From Pseudomonadota bacterium (lineage in GTDB: Bacteria > Myxococcota > Myxococcia > Myxococcales > Myxococcaceae): a stretch of DNA of 64,000 nucleotides. The stretch is taken from NCBI GenBank assembly GCA_023423535.1, contig JAFAFL010000151.1:3644-67643 (forward strand), given 5' to 3'. Every line of letters begins with the position of its first letter. Positions within the stretch are counted from its first letter, which is position 1. The notes beneath the pieces are model-generated. The model worked only from the letters and a program-made list of their open reading frames with translations, made no database searches and had not been told where the DNA came from. The translations under genes were made by a program, and so were the position numbers. Positions 36,034 through 44,636 of this stretch are shown piece by piece.

Positions 36034-39000
36034 GACCGCTTCTCCTTCCCGCGCAGCGCGCGCGTCTCTGCCGGAACCGTCACGCCCTGCACCTCCTTGT
36101 GCGGCACCGGAACGCGGCGACCGTCACGCAGCGCCTGCACCACCTGCTCGGCGTGACGCGTGATGTAGCGGTAGCTCTCCGAACGCGACATGCCGGTGAC
36201 GGCCCGCTTCATCACGTCGAGCTCGATCGGCGGCCCGATGCGGACCTTCAGCTCCTTGCGCTTCGGGAACATCGATCCCTTCGGCAGCGCGTCGTAGGTC
36301 CCCTCCAGGTACATCGGCAGCACGTCCACGTTGTAGTGCAGCGCGAGGTACCCGAGCGTCGGGTAGAACTCCTGCAGCTCACCGTTCGGCGAGCGCGTGC
36401 CCTCGGGGAAGATGAGCAGGTTGTAGCCCTGCGTCAGCGCCTCGCCCGCCATGCGCAGGGACTCACGCAGCGAACCGTGGCGCTCCATCGGCACGAGGTT
36501 GGTGAAGTTCTCGAACCACGCGCGCTTGAGCGGCGTGTCGAAGAAGTAGTCGCGCGCGGCCAGCGTGGTCATGCGCTCGCCCTGCTCGCCGAGCGCCACC
36601 TTCACCAGCCCCATGTCGAGGTGGCTCGCGTGGTTCGCGATGACGAGGAAGTTCCGGTTCTGCGGGATGAAGCTCTTCCCGCTGACCTCCACGTCGAACA
36701 CGCCGCCGAAGAGCACCTTCTGGCCGAAGGACACCAGCTGCCGGCCCACCTGCGAGACGCTCTCCGGAACGGCGATCTCGTCGTCCTCGTCGCGCTCGTC
36801 CTCGCGCGGGTGGAGCTCCTTCTGCACCGCCGCCGCATGCGCGCGACGACCGGTCGAAGCGATGAGCTTGCGCAGGTCATCCACCGTCTGCAGCTGCGAC
36901 AGATCCTCCACCGCCGGCAGCGGCACGCCCGCCTGCTCCAGCGCCGTGGACAGCTCGGTCAGCATCAGCGAGTCGCACCCGAGATCGCTCTGCAGCGACG
37001 CCTCGGGACGCACCAGCGAGAGCGGCTTCTGGGTGACCTCGGCCACCAGCGGCAGGAGCCACTCGTTGATCCCTCCCGAGCCCGCGCCGCCCGCCGCGCC
37101 CAGCGACGCCTGCGCCTTCTCCCGCGCCGCCTGCGCACCCGCGGCCACGCGCTCGAGCCGCTTGAGCTCGTCCACCACCAGCTTCCGCTTCACCTTCTTC
37201 GTCGAGGTGCGCGGCAGCTCGCCGTCCCACAGCCGGAGCACCTTCACGCGCCGGTAGAGCGGCATCTCCGCCGACACCTTGCGGAAGTGGTCCTCGATCT
37301 CGCGGCGGACCTCGTCGCGCGGGCGGTCCTTGTAGTCGGGCACGCAGAGGCACGCGACCCTCTCGCCCACGCCGCCCTCTTCCGGCAGGCCGACGATGGA
37401 GAGCTCCTTGATGTGCTCGTGCGGCGCGTAGAGCTCCTCGAGCTCGTCCGGGTAGACGTTCTTCCCGTTGGCGTCGATGATCACGTCCTTCATCCGCCCG
37501 AGCAGGTAGAGGTTCCCCTCCGCATCGAGCCGGCCCAGGTCGCCGGTGTGCAGCCAGCCCTCCTTCAGCACCGCGTCCGTCGCGTCGCGGTCGCCGAAGT
37601 AGCCGGCCATCACGCTCGGGCCGCGGGCGGTGACCTCGCCCACGCCGTTCTCGTCCGGGTTGAGGATGCGCAGCTCGATGCCCGGCAGCGCGCGGCCGAC
37701 GGTGCCCGCCTTCCGCTTGTTCGACGCCTCCGCCACGGTGAGCACCGGCGACGACTCGGTGAGGCCGTAGCCCTCCGCGAGGTTGAAGCCGAGCTGGTGG
37801 AACGCCTTGTGGACGTCGTCCGGCAGCGCGCTTCCACCGCTGACGAGGAACTTCATCTTCCCGCCGAACTTCCGGTGCACCGGCCAGAACAGCAGCTTGC
37901 CGAAGTTGATGTCGGCGCGGTTCCGCAGCTCGCCGTGTGCGGACATCAGCGTCTTCATCGCCTGCTCGATCACCGGCGGCCGCGCGGCCATCTCCTGGGT
38001 GATCTTCCGGTGGAGCAGCTGCCACAGCGCCGGCACGCCGATCATCGCCGTCACGCGGCCGGTCTCGAAGACGTCGCCGAGCCGGTCGGAGGTGAGCTCG
38101 TCGATGTAGGAGATCTCCGCGCCGCGGCTGAACGGGGTGAGGAAGCCCGCCGCGAACTCGAAGGTGTGGTGCATGGGCAGCACGCTCAAGAGCCCGTCGC
38201 CCACGCCCACGTCGAACACGCCCGCGAGCTTCGCGATCAGCGACGCGAAGTTGCGGTGGGTGAGCATCACGCCCTTCGGCTGGCCCGTCGTCCCGGAGGT
38301 GAAGATGAGCGACGCCACATCGTCCGGCGCCGCCACCCGCCGCACGTCGCCGATGTGGTCCGGCTTCGTGGGATCGCCCGCCATCGCCTCGGCGAGCGAG
38401 TGGATCCTGCAGGCCACGCCCGCGTCCGCGAGCGCCTTCTCCAGGTCCGGGAAGTCCTTCGCCGCCTGATCGCTGACGAGGCAGATCTTCGCCTCCGCCC
38501 GCCGCGCGATGTTCACGATCTCCGCCGTCTTCAGCTGCGGATCGACCGGCACCACCGTCGCGCCCGCGCGCAGGATGCCGAAGTAGCCGATGCCCCACTC
38601 GGGCCGGTTCTCGCTGAGCAGGAGCACCCGGTCCTGCTTCCCCACACCCGTGGAAGGCATGAGGAGGAAGGAGCCGACGCGCGCGGCGTAGCGGTGGACC
38701 TCGCCGTAGGTGAAGCGCTCCTCGCGCTCGCCCTCCATCATCCGGAAGGCCACCCGGTGCCGCCACTCGTGCACCGACGCCTCGAGCATCTCCAAAAGGT
38801 CGCGGTACGCCGGGATGACCTTGCGCCGCTTCGTCTCCTCCTCGAGCCCCGGGAACACGTGCTTCTCGAGGCCGGGCAGGTGGGTGTCGAGGAACCACGT
38901 GCGCCAGTCGAGCTGCTCGGGGTTCCAGGGGATCTTCGCGCGGTCGTGCGGGCTCATGTCCGCGTAGAGCGAGCGCGTGTTGTCGCACCGGAAGATGTAC

Positions 39001-40484
39001 GAGTTCTCCCAGAGGAACGGCATGAACAGCTCGATGAGCATCGACAGCGAGCGGCCCTGGGCCTCCACGTCGTCGAGCTTCTCCTTCGCGCGGTCGAGCA
39101 GCGCGTTCACCGCCGGCGCGCCCCAGCTCGGGCGCTTCTCGTCGATCGCCTTCTTGAGGAACTGCGCGCTCTTCACGAAGAACGGCGCGCTGCGCGTCTC
39201 GAACTGCCGGCGCGTCACCTGCTGCGGCTCGACGCGCGACATGAGCTCGTTCCAGAGCTTGTTGCCCGTCTCCTTCCGCCGGTAGTAGCGGCGCCGGTAG
39301 AGGCCGGTCAGCTCCACCGAGCGGTTGGAGACGAACGGGTTCGAGTCGCTCGTGCCCATGTGGTACACGCGCCGCTCCCTGGCCACGAGCTGCCGCGCGG
39401 TCACCGCGATCGTTGCCGCCGCCACCAGATCCACCGGGATGAGGTCGAGCGTGTTCTCGCCGGCGGGGAACTGCCGGTGCCCCTTCATGCCCGCGAAGCA
39501 GAGCGGGGCGGAGGTGGTGAAGCCCTCGTTCCAGCCGGGGAAGGGGAACTGCATCGACGTCTCGACGATCGACGGGCGCACGATCGCGTAGCGCAGGCCC
39601 GGCGTGGTCGCCATCACCTGCTCGCCGAGCGACTTCGTGTACGTGTACGTGTTCGGCCAGCCCCAGTGCGCGGCGCGGTCCATGCCCGCCTTCACCAGCT
39701 CCATCGTCAGCCACAGCTTGCGCTCACGCCCCACCGCGAGCCGCACCGTCTTCTCGTCGTTGGTGTCGCGGCCCTCGCCCTCCAGCCGCTCCAGCGCGCG
39801 CTGCCGGAAGTTGGACGTCAGCGCCTTGTCGTCCGCCTGCTCGCGCAGCCGGGCCACGAGCTTCTCCGCGTCCTTGAGCTCGCCCTCCAGAGAGAACTCG
39901 CGCCCGTCGAGCTCGTCGCGGCGGGGGAAGTAGCCGGCGATCTCCTCGTCCTCGAACACGAGCCCCGAGCGGTGACCTGCGACGTACGCGGTGCTCATGT
40001 GCACCAGCGGGATGTCGAGGTCGAGGCAGAGGTCCACCGCGTTCTTCACCCCGTAGGTGTTGACGTTGAGCGACACCTCCAGCGACGGGTTGAAGGACAC
40101 GAGGCCCGCGCAGTTGACGACCACGTCGAGCTTGCCGCGCAGCGCCTCCACCGTCTCCTTCTCGAGGCCGAGCGCGGGGTCGGTGATGTCGCCGTCGAAG
40201 ACGGTGCACTTGTCGCGGAGGAAGGCCATCGCGCCCTCCTCGCCGAGCTCGTCGCGAAGGGGCTGGAAGGGCTCGGACGGCGCGACCTTGTCGAAGAAGC
40301 GGCGCTCGGCGGAGGCGGCGGAGCCCTTGCGGACGAGCACGTACACCCGATCCAGCTCGCGACCGTAGCGGTGCAGGAGCATGGAGAGGGTGACCTTGCC
40401 CACGAAGCCGGTCACGCCGACGAAGAGAATCCGCCGGCCGGTGAAGGCCTGGGTGACGTTGAACTCTGAGGAGGGCTGGGACAT
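36030..40484 (-). CDS. elbD: Four-domain ether-lipid enzyme (reductase-AMP ligase-carrier-acyltransferase), ElbD-type
   Basis: 1484 aa. Domains in order: (1) alcohol-forming fatty acyl-CoA reductase, NADPH-binding GVTGFVGK (23-30) and YTYTK active site (280-284), to about residue 510; (2) AMP-dependent acyl ligase, about 570-1090, with FTSGTTGQPKGVMLTH, GYGLTESSPV, HTGDLG and STKKVKRK; (3) acyl-carrier domain, about 1130-1205, with LGCDSLM (Ser for phosphopantetheine); (4) PlsC acyltransferase, about 1250-1440, with NHASHLD and FPEGTRS. This layout is that of the myxobacterial ElbD enzyme, known to make alkyl-ether lipids during development. The start at 40484 matches the reductase N-terminus. 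It is co-translated with the epimerase. Confidence 0.85.
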   Translation of the reverse strand: MSQPSSEFNVTQAFTGRRILFVGVTGFVGKVTLSMLLHRYGRELDRVYVLVRKGSAASAERRFFDKVAPSEPFQPLRDELGEEGAMAFLRDKCTVFDGDITDPALGLEKETVEALRGKLDVVVNCAGLVSFNPSLEVSLNVNTYGVKNAVDLCLDLDIPLVHMSTAYVAGHRSGLVFEDEEIAGYFPRRDELDGREFSLEGELKDAEKLVARLREQADDKALTSNFRQRALERLEGEGRDTNDEKTVRLAVGRERKLWLTMELVKAGMDRAAHWGWPNTYTYTKSLGEQVMATTPGLRYAIVRPSIVETSMQFPFPGWNEGFTTSAPLCFAGMKGHRQFPAGENTLDLIPVDLVAAATIAVTARQLVARERRVYHMGTSDSNPFVSNRSVELTGLYRRRYYRRKETGNKLWNELMSRVEPQQVTRRQFETRSAPFFVKSAQFLKKAIDEKRPSWGAPAVNALLDRAKEKLDDVEAQGRSLSMLIELFMPFLWENSYIFRCDNTRSLYADMSPHDRAKIPWNPEQLDWRTWFLDTHLPGLEKHVFPGLEEETKRRKVIPAYRDLLEMLEASVHEWRHRVAFRMMEGEREERFTYGEVHRYAARVGSFLLMPSTGVGKQDRVLLLSENRPEWGIGYFGILRAGATVVPVDPQLKTAEIVNIARRAEAKICLVSDQAAKDFPDLEKALADAGVACRIHSLAEAMAGDPTKPDHIGDVRRVAAPDDVASLIFTSGTTGQPKGVMLTHRNFASLIAKLAGVFDVGVGDGLLSVLPMHHTFEFAAGFLTPFSRGAEISYIDELTSDRLGDVFETGRVTAMIGVPALWQLLHRKITQEMAARPPVIEQAMKTLMSAHGELRNRADINFGKLLFWPVHRKFGGKMKFLVSGGSALPDDVHKAFHQLGFNLAEGYGLTESSPVLTVAEASNKRKAGTVGRALPGIELRILNPDENGVGEVTARGPSVMAGYFGDRDATDAVLKEGWLHTGDLGRLDAEGNLYLLGRMKDVIIDANGKNVYPDELEELYAPHEHIKELSIVGLPEEGGVGERVACLCVPDYKDRPRDEVRREIEDHFRKVSAEMPLYRRVKVLRLWDGELPRTSTKKVKRKLVVDELKRLERVAAGAQAAREKAQASLGAAGGAGSGGINEWLLPLVAEVTQKPLSLVRPEASLQSDLGCDSLMLTELSTALEQAGVPLPAVEDLSQLQTVDDLRKLIASTGRRAHAAAVQKELHPREDERDEDDEIAVPESVSQVGRQLVSFGQKVLFGGVFDVEVSGKSFIPQNRNFLVIANHASHLDMGLVKVALGEQGERMTTLAARDYFFDTPLKRAWFENFTNLVPMERHGSLRESLRMAGEALTQGYNLLIFPEGTRSPNGELQEFYPTLGYLALHYNVDVLPMYLEGTYDALPKGSMFPKRKELKVRIGPPIELDVMKRAVTGMSRSESYRYITRHAEQVVQALRDGRRVPVPHKEVQGVTVPAETRALRGKEKRS

Positions 40485-40706
40485 CGGGCGGCGCTTGTAC
40501 CAGCCGATTCGTGAGGAATCGACCGCCGAGCGATGCCTCTCCGCGGCGGAGCGAGTCAGTCCGGGCGCTTGCGAGGCCTGTTCGCGGACGAATGCCCCAG
40601 TGGACAATATGCTTCTGCTTCTGGCGCTCGCCCGGCTGTCCTGCTACGAAGCCGCCCGCTGCCGATTTTTCTTCGGCGCGACAGACTTCCCTTGGAGGGG
40701 TACCAC

Positions 40707-41057
40707 ATGAAGAAGGCGTTCTTTGCAGCTCTTGCCGCGTCCAGCCTCGTTGCCTGCACCTCCGTCGAGACGGCCGTCGTCTCCGGCAATGAGGTCGTCG
40801 CCAACGGTGGCCAGGCCGTGGCGGTGATCCAGGGCACGTCGATCGGCCTCACCGCGATCTTCCACATCGTGGAGATCGTGAAGAGCGACCTCGACACCGC
40901 GGTGAACAAGCTGCTCGTCGCGGAGGCGAAGGCGATGGGTGCGAACCGCGTGGACCTGAAGTTCGCGTTCACCCAGCCGCGCCACGGCATCTTCGCGCTC
41001 GGCGGCGGCATCATCTCCTTCGTGCCGGCCTACGCGAACGGCGTGGCGGTCAAGTAG
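40707..41057 (+). CDS. Small lipoprotein of unknown function
   Basis: 116 aa with a signal peptide and lipobox SLVAC, and a strong GGAGGGG site 7 nt upstream of the ATG. The mature part has an Ala/Val-rich helical stretch and an AKAMGANRVDLKFAF segment. It lies alone, 222 bp from the divergent ElbD gene, and is followed by a clear terminator, so it is probably a single-gene transcript. Confidence 0.7.
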   Translation: MKKAFFAALAASSLVACTSVETAVVSGNEVVANGGQAVAVIQGTSIGLTAIFHIVEIVKSDLDTAVNKLLVAEAKAMGANRVDLKFAFTQPRHGIFALGGGIISFVPAYANGVAVK

Positions 41058-41098
41058 TCCCGTTTCACGTTCGCCTCAAAGCGCGCGTGAACCCGAAG

Positions 41099-41136
41099 CG
41101 GCGGTGGGCCCCAGGGCTCGCCGCCGTTTTTCTTTT
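41099..41136 (+). terminator. Rho-independent terminator
   Basis: A 13-bp stem (41099-41111 with 41114-41126, two G-T wobbles) is followed by TTTTTCTTTT. It ends the small lipoprotein transcript just before rlmN. Confidence 0.85.
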
Positions 41137-41159
41137 GCCGCTGTGATACCCGTCCCTCC

Positions 41160-42203
41160 ATGGACGCGCCGCGCCGCAACCTCTACGACCTGACGCTGCC
41201 GGAGCTCACGGCGTGGCTCGGTGGCTGGGGCTTCGGCAGCTTCCACGCGCAGAAGGTGTGGACCGCGCTCTACCGGTCGCTCGCGGCCACGCACTCCGAG
41301 ATTGCGGCACCACAGAAGGACGCGCTCGCGCACCGGCTCCTCGCCGAGTCCGACCTTGGCACCCTCGACGAGGTCCGCGCACTGGAGAGCAGCGACGGGC
41401 TGACGCGGAAGTTCCTCCTCGGGCTGCGGGACGGGAAGCGGATCGAGACGGTGCTGATGCAGCACGCGGGACGCGCGACGGCGTGTGTGAGCACCCAGGC
41501 CGGCTGCGCGATGGGCTGCGTGTTCTGCGCCACCGGGCAGATGGGCTTCGAGCGGAACCTCACGCCCGGCGAGATCGTCGCGCAGCTCGTGCACGTGAGC
41601 CGGCTGCAGCGCGTGCGCAACATCGTGCTGATGGGGATGGGCGAGCCGCTCCACAACTACGACGCGGTGATGGGCGCGGTGGACATCGTCACCGACCCGC
41701 GTGGCCTGGCGATCGGCCCGCGCTTCATCACCCTCTCCACGGTGGGCATCGTCCCCGGCATCCGGCGATTGGCGGAGGACAAGCGTGGCATCCAGCTCGC
41801 GGTGAGCCTGCACGGCGCGACGGACGCGGAGCGCAACGCGCTGGTGCCGGTGGGCCGCAAGTGGGGGCTCGCCGAGCTGATGGACGCGTGCCGCGAGTAC
41901 TGCGCGAAGCGGCGCCGGCGGATCTTCTTCGAGTGGGCGCTGATCGAAGGACGCAACGATGGCGCGGAGCAGGCGCATGCGCTCGGCGCGTTGCTGCAGG
42001 GGATGGACGCGCACGTGAACGTCATCCCGCTCAACCCGAGCCCCGGCTACGGGCAGAGGCCCTCCTCGCCCGAGCGCGTGCACGCGTTCCAGCAGGTGCT
42101 CAGCGGCTACGGGCTTCGCAGCACCGTGCGGCAGCGGCGAGGGATCGACATCGATGCGGGGTGCGGACAGCTCAAGTCGAGCACCGCGGCCGAAGCGCGC
42201 TGA
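41160..42203 (+). CDS. rlmN: 23S rRNA/tRNA adenine C2-methyltransferase RlmN
   Basis: 347 aa radical SAM enzyme that methylates 23S rRNA A2503 and some tRNAs at position 37. The FeS motif CAMGCVFC (CxxxCxxC), VSTQAGCAMG, VLMGMGEPLHNYD, the STVGIVPGI segment and a C-terminal Cys near GCGQLKS (the resolving/methylated Cys) all match the family. N-terminal accessory helix present. It sits between a terminator and a convergent protease gene; the latter begins right after its stop. Confidence 0.93.
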   Translation: MDAPRRNLYDLTLPELTAWLGGWGFGSFHAQKVWTALYRSLAATHSEIAAPQKDALAHRLLAESDLGTLDEVRALESSDGLTRKFLLGLRDGKRIETVLMQHAGRATACVSTQAGCAMGCVFCATGQMGFERNLTPGEIVAQLVHVSRLQRVRNIVLMGMGEPLHNYDAVMGAVDIVTDPRGLAIGPRFITLSTVGIVPGIRRLAEDKRGIQLAVSLHGATDAERNALVPVGRKWGLAELMDACREYCAKRRRRIFFEWALIEGRNDGAEQAHALGALLQGMDAHVNVIPLNPSPGYGQRPSSPERVHAFQQVLSGYGLRSTVRQRRGIDIDAGCGQLKSSTAAEAR

Positions 42204-43397
42204 CTACGCCTCCCGTTCGCGAGGCCCCCAGCCCAGCGGCCGCCGCTCGCGCTTGTCACCCCGCGAAGCCGCGCGCTTGTCGAGCTGCCGCAGCTCCATC
42301 GTGCGCTGCACGTCCTGTTGCCGCAGCACGCCGACGACGAAGCCGTTCTCCACCACCGGAAGCTGCGACGCGCGCGAGCCGTAGAGCTTCTTCACGCCCG
42401 CCCACGCCTCTTCATCCACGCCGAGCGGGGTGACCTTCGCCGCGAGCTCCCGCGCGCGCTTCTGCAGTCGCATCGCTTCAGGCACGCGCCGCACGATGTC
42501 CAGCGTCACCACGCCCTCCACGCCGCCCATCCCGTCGCCGACGGGCAGCGCGGTGCGACGTTCGAACTGCATGCGCCGGATGATGTCCTCGGCGGTGGCG
42601 TGAGGAGAGAGCGGACTGACCGGATCGCTCATCAGGTCGCGGACGGTCAGGCCCTCGAGCGCGTCCTCGACGACGACGGAGCGGCGTTCGCCCTCGGCGC
42701 CCATGAAGACGAACAGCGCGACGATCACGAGGAGAAAGTTCCCGCTGAAGAGCCCGAGCATGCCGAAGAGCACCGCGAAGCCCTTGCCCAGCGAGCCCGC
42801 CACGTGCGTTGCGCGGACCTTGCCCAGCCGGCCCTGCAGCGCCGAGCGAACGATGCGGCCGCCATCCATCGGGAACGCGGGCAGCAGGTTGAACACGCCG
42901 AGGAACAGGTTCAGCTGCCCCAGATAGAAGATGCCGAAGCGCAGCGAGAAGAGGCCGTCGCCGCCGTCCGTCGCGGAAGGGCCCAACCCGCCGAGCAGCG
43001 CCCACACCCCGAGACACACGCCGCCGATGAGCAACGAGGTCAGCGGACCCGCGGCAGCCATGATCGCTTCGTCTCGCGGACGCGCGGGTGGACGCTCCAG
43101 CCGCGACACGCCGCCGATCATCATGAGGACGATGTCCTTCACCTCGCCGCCCTTGTGGACCGCGTAGAGCGCGTGCGCGAGCTCGTGCAGCAGCACCGAC
43201 GCGAAGAGCGCGAACGCCAGCAGCAGGCCCCAGATCCACGCCGCTCCGGTCACTCCCTGCGGCGGCACGCCCGCTGCCTGGGCCGCCATGCCCACCACGT
43301 TGGCGAACACGAAGGCGAGGAACGGGAGGACGAGCAGGAAGGTGACGTGGATGCGGATGGGGATGCCGCGGACGCTGAAGATCTTGAATGCCGTCAT
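42204..43397 (-). CDS. Site-2 (M50, SpoIVFB-like) protease with two CBS domains
   Basis: 397 aa from the ATG at 43397, with a GGGGAAGG ribosome-binding site. An integral-membrane Zn protease: HELAH (71-75) inside a helix, and NLLPAFPMDGGR (around 175-186), the second metal site of the M50 family. Five or six transmembrane helices are followed by two C-terminal CBS-like modules, about 265-320 (SDPVSPLSPHATAEDII) and 340-390 (SQLPVVENGFVVGVL). This is Rip/SpoIVFB-type intramembrane proteolysis, often of anti-sigma factors. CBS domains suggest nucleotide control. Confidence 0.88.
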   Translation of the reverse strand: MTAFKIFSVRGIPIRIHVTFLLVLPFLAFVFANVVGMAAQAAGVPPQGVTGAAWIWGLLLAFALFASVLLHELAHALYAVHKGGEVKDIVLMMIGGVSRLERPPARPRDEAIMAAAGPLTSLLIGGVCLGVWALLGGLGPSATDGGDGLFSLRFGIFYLGQLNLFLGVFNLLPAFPMDGGRIVRSALQGRLGKVRATHVAGSLGKGFAVLFGMLGLFSGNFLLVIVALFVFMGAEGERRSVVVEDALEGLTVRDLMSDPVSPLSPHATAEDIIRRMQFERRTALPVGDGMGGVEGVVTLDIVRRVPEAMRLQKRARELAAKVTPLGVDEEAWAGVKKLYGSRASQLPVVENGFVVGVLRQQDVQRTMELRQLDKRAASRGDKRERRPLGWGPREREA

Positions 43398-43571
43398 GTG
43401 AACCTTCCCCGGGTGAGGCCTCCGCAGCCGCCTCTGCCTCTGCGCAAGTTGCGCATCCCGAAAGCTCATGGCCGCCTGTCCGCGAAGCCCACGGCCAGCG
43501 CCTGGTCGGCTGCCCGGTGCTGCGATCATCCGGTTGAAGGCCCGCGTCGGACGGGTTACTCGCTACGGACC

Positions 43572-43763
43572 ATGAGCGTGGACGCGATCATCTGGATCGG
43601 CATTGCGGTGATCTCGTTCCTCACCGTGGCGGTGAGCGGTCCCGGCCTGTGGAGCAACCGCTCCGACTACCCGCTCATCCAGGGCCCGTACCGCTTCGTG
43701 AAGCGGCTCATCACGGACCTGATGAAGGACCCGCCGCCGCCCTCTGGTACTCGCGATCAGTGA
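43572..43763 (+). CDS. 63-aa single-span membrane protein
   Basis: The ATG at 43572 opens MSVDAIIWIGIAVISFLTVAVSGPGLWS, one transmembrane helix, then a short polar tail with several prolines. It lies between the protease gene and the GST gene. Weak ribosome-binding site. Real coding is likely but not certain. Confidence 0.5.
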   Translation: MSVDAIIWIGIAVISFLTVAVSGPGLWSNRSDYPLIQGPYRFVKRLITDLMKDPPPPSGTRDQ

Positions 43764-43796
43764 AGGTCGCGCCCCTGACGCGGCGCAGCACGCCGG

Positions 43797-43802
43797 TAGA
43801 TT
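43797..43802 (+). promoter_or_regulatory. Putative -10 box (TAGATT), leaderless start
   Basis: TAGATT ends 6 nt before the ATG at 43809; no Shine-Dalgarno. Confidence 0.35.
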
Positions 43803-43808
43803 CGGCGC

Positions 43809-44630
43809 ATGGCCACGTCACTCGCGAGCCCCGAGCGGGCGGTCCTCATCACGATCCCCATCAGCCACTTCTGTGAGAAGGCGCGCTGGGCGCTGCAACG
43901 CGCCGGCATCCCGTTCCGCGAAGAGGGACACCTCCAGATCTTCCACTACCTGCGCGTGCTCACCGCCGCCGGCAGCGTGACCGTCCCCGTGCTGCAGACC
44001 GAGCAGGAACTCGTGCGCGATTCCACCGACATCGCCAGGTGGGCGGACCGGTTCCTGCCCGCGGAGCACCGGCTCTTTCCCGAGGGGAAGCTCGGCGCGG
44101 AGGTCGCGGCGTGGGAGGAGCTGTTCGACCTCGAGATCGGCCCGCTCACCCGGCGCATCGCCTACCAGTGGCTGCTGCCGCGGCGAGACCTCATCGAGCG
44201 CTACAACGTGGCTGGCGTTCCGAAGTGGCAGGCCGCGACGGGACTGCTGGCCCTGCCCGTTGCCGCCCTCTACCTGCGCGCGCGGAACGGCGCGTGGGCC
44301 TCGCGACTGGCGGAAGACCTCGCGACGATGGACACGCTCTTCTCGCGCGTCTCCTCGCAGCTGCAGGATGGCCGGCCCTTCATCGCCGGCGAGCGTTTCA
44401 CCGCGGCGGACCTTGCGCTCGCCTCGCTCTGCGCGGTGGTGCTCCTTCCCCGCGAGTACGGCGTGCCGCTCCCGTCGGTCGATGAGCTCCCCGAGGAGGC
44501 GCACCGTCACGTGCTCCGCTGGCGCCAGACGCCCGCCGGACGTCACGTGATGCGCCTGTACGCGGAGGAGCGACCGGTCGTGCGCGGGCGGTCGGCGGCG
44601 GAGTTCCCGCGCCACTCGTCCGCGGGCTGA
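43809..44630 (+). CDS. Glutathione S-transferase-like protein
   Basis: 273 aa. A thioredoxin-fold N-terminal domain (ISHFCEKARWALQRAGIPFREE, with Ser/Cys at the usual catalytic end, then TVPVLQTEQELVRDSTDIARW) is followed by an all-helical C-terminal domain (RFTAADLALASL). It fits the GST superfamily, probably detoxification or an unknown glutathione reaction. No partner gene adjacent. Confidence 0.8.
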   Translation: MATSLASPERAVLITIPISHFCEKARWALQRAGIPFREEGHLQIFHYLRVLTAAGSVTVPVLQTEQELVRDSTDIARWADRFLPAEHRLFPEGKLGAEVAAWEELFDLEIGPLTRRIAYQWLLPRRDLIERYNVAGVPKWQAATGLLALPVAALYLRARNGAWASRLAEDLATMDTLFSRVSSQLQDGRPFIAGERFTAADLALASLCAVVLLPREYGVPLPSVDELPEEAHRHVLRWRQTPAGRHVMRLYAEERPVVRGRSAAEFPRHSSAG

Positions 44631-44636
44631 GGAACT

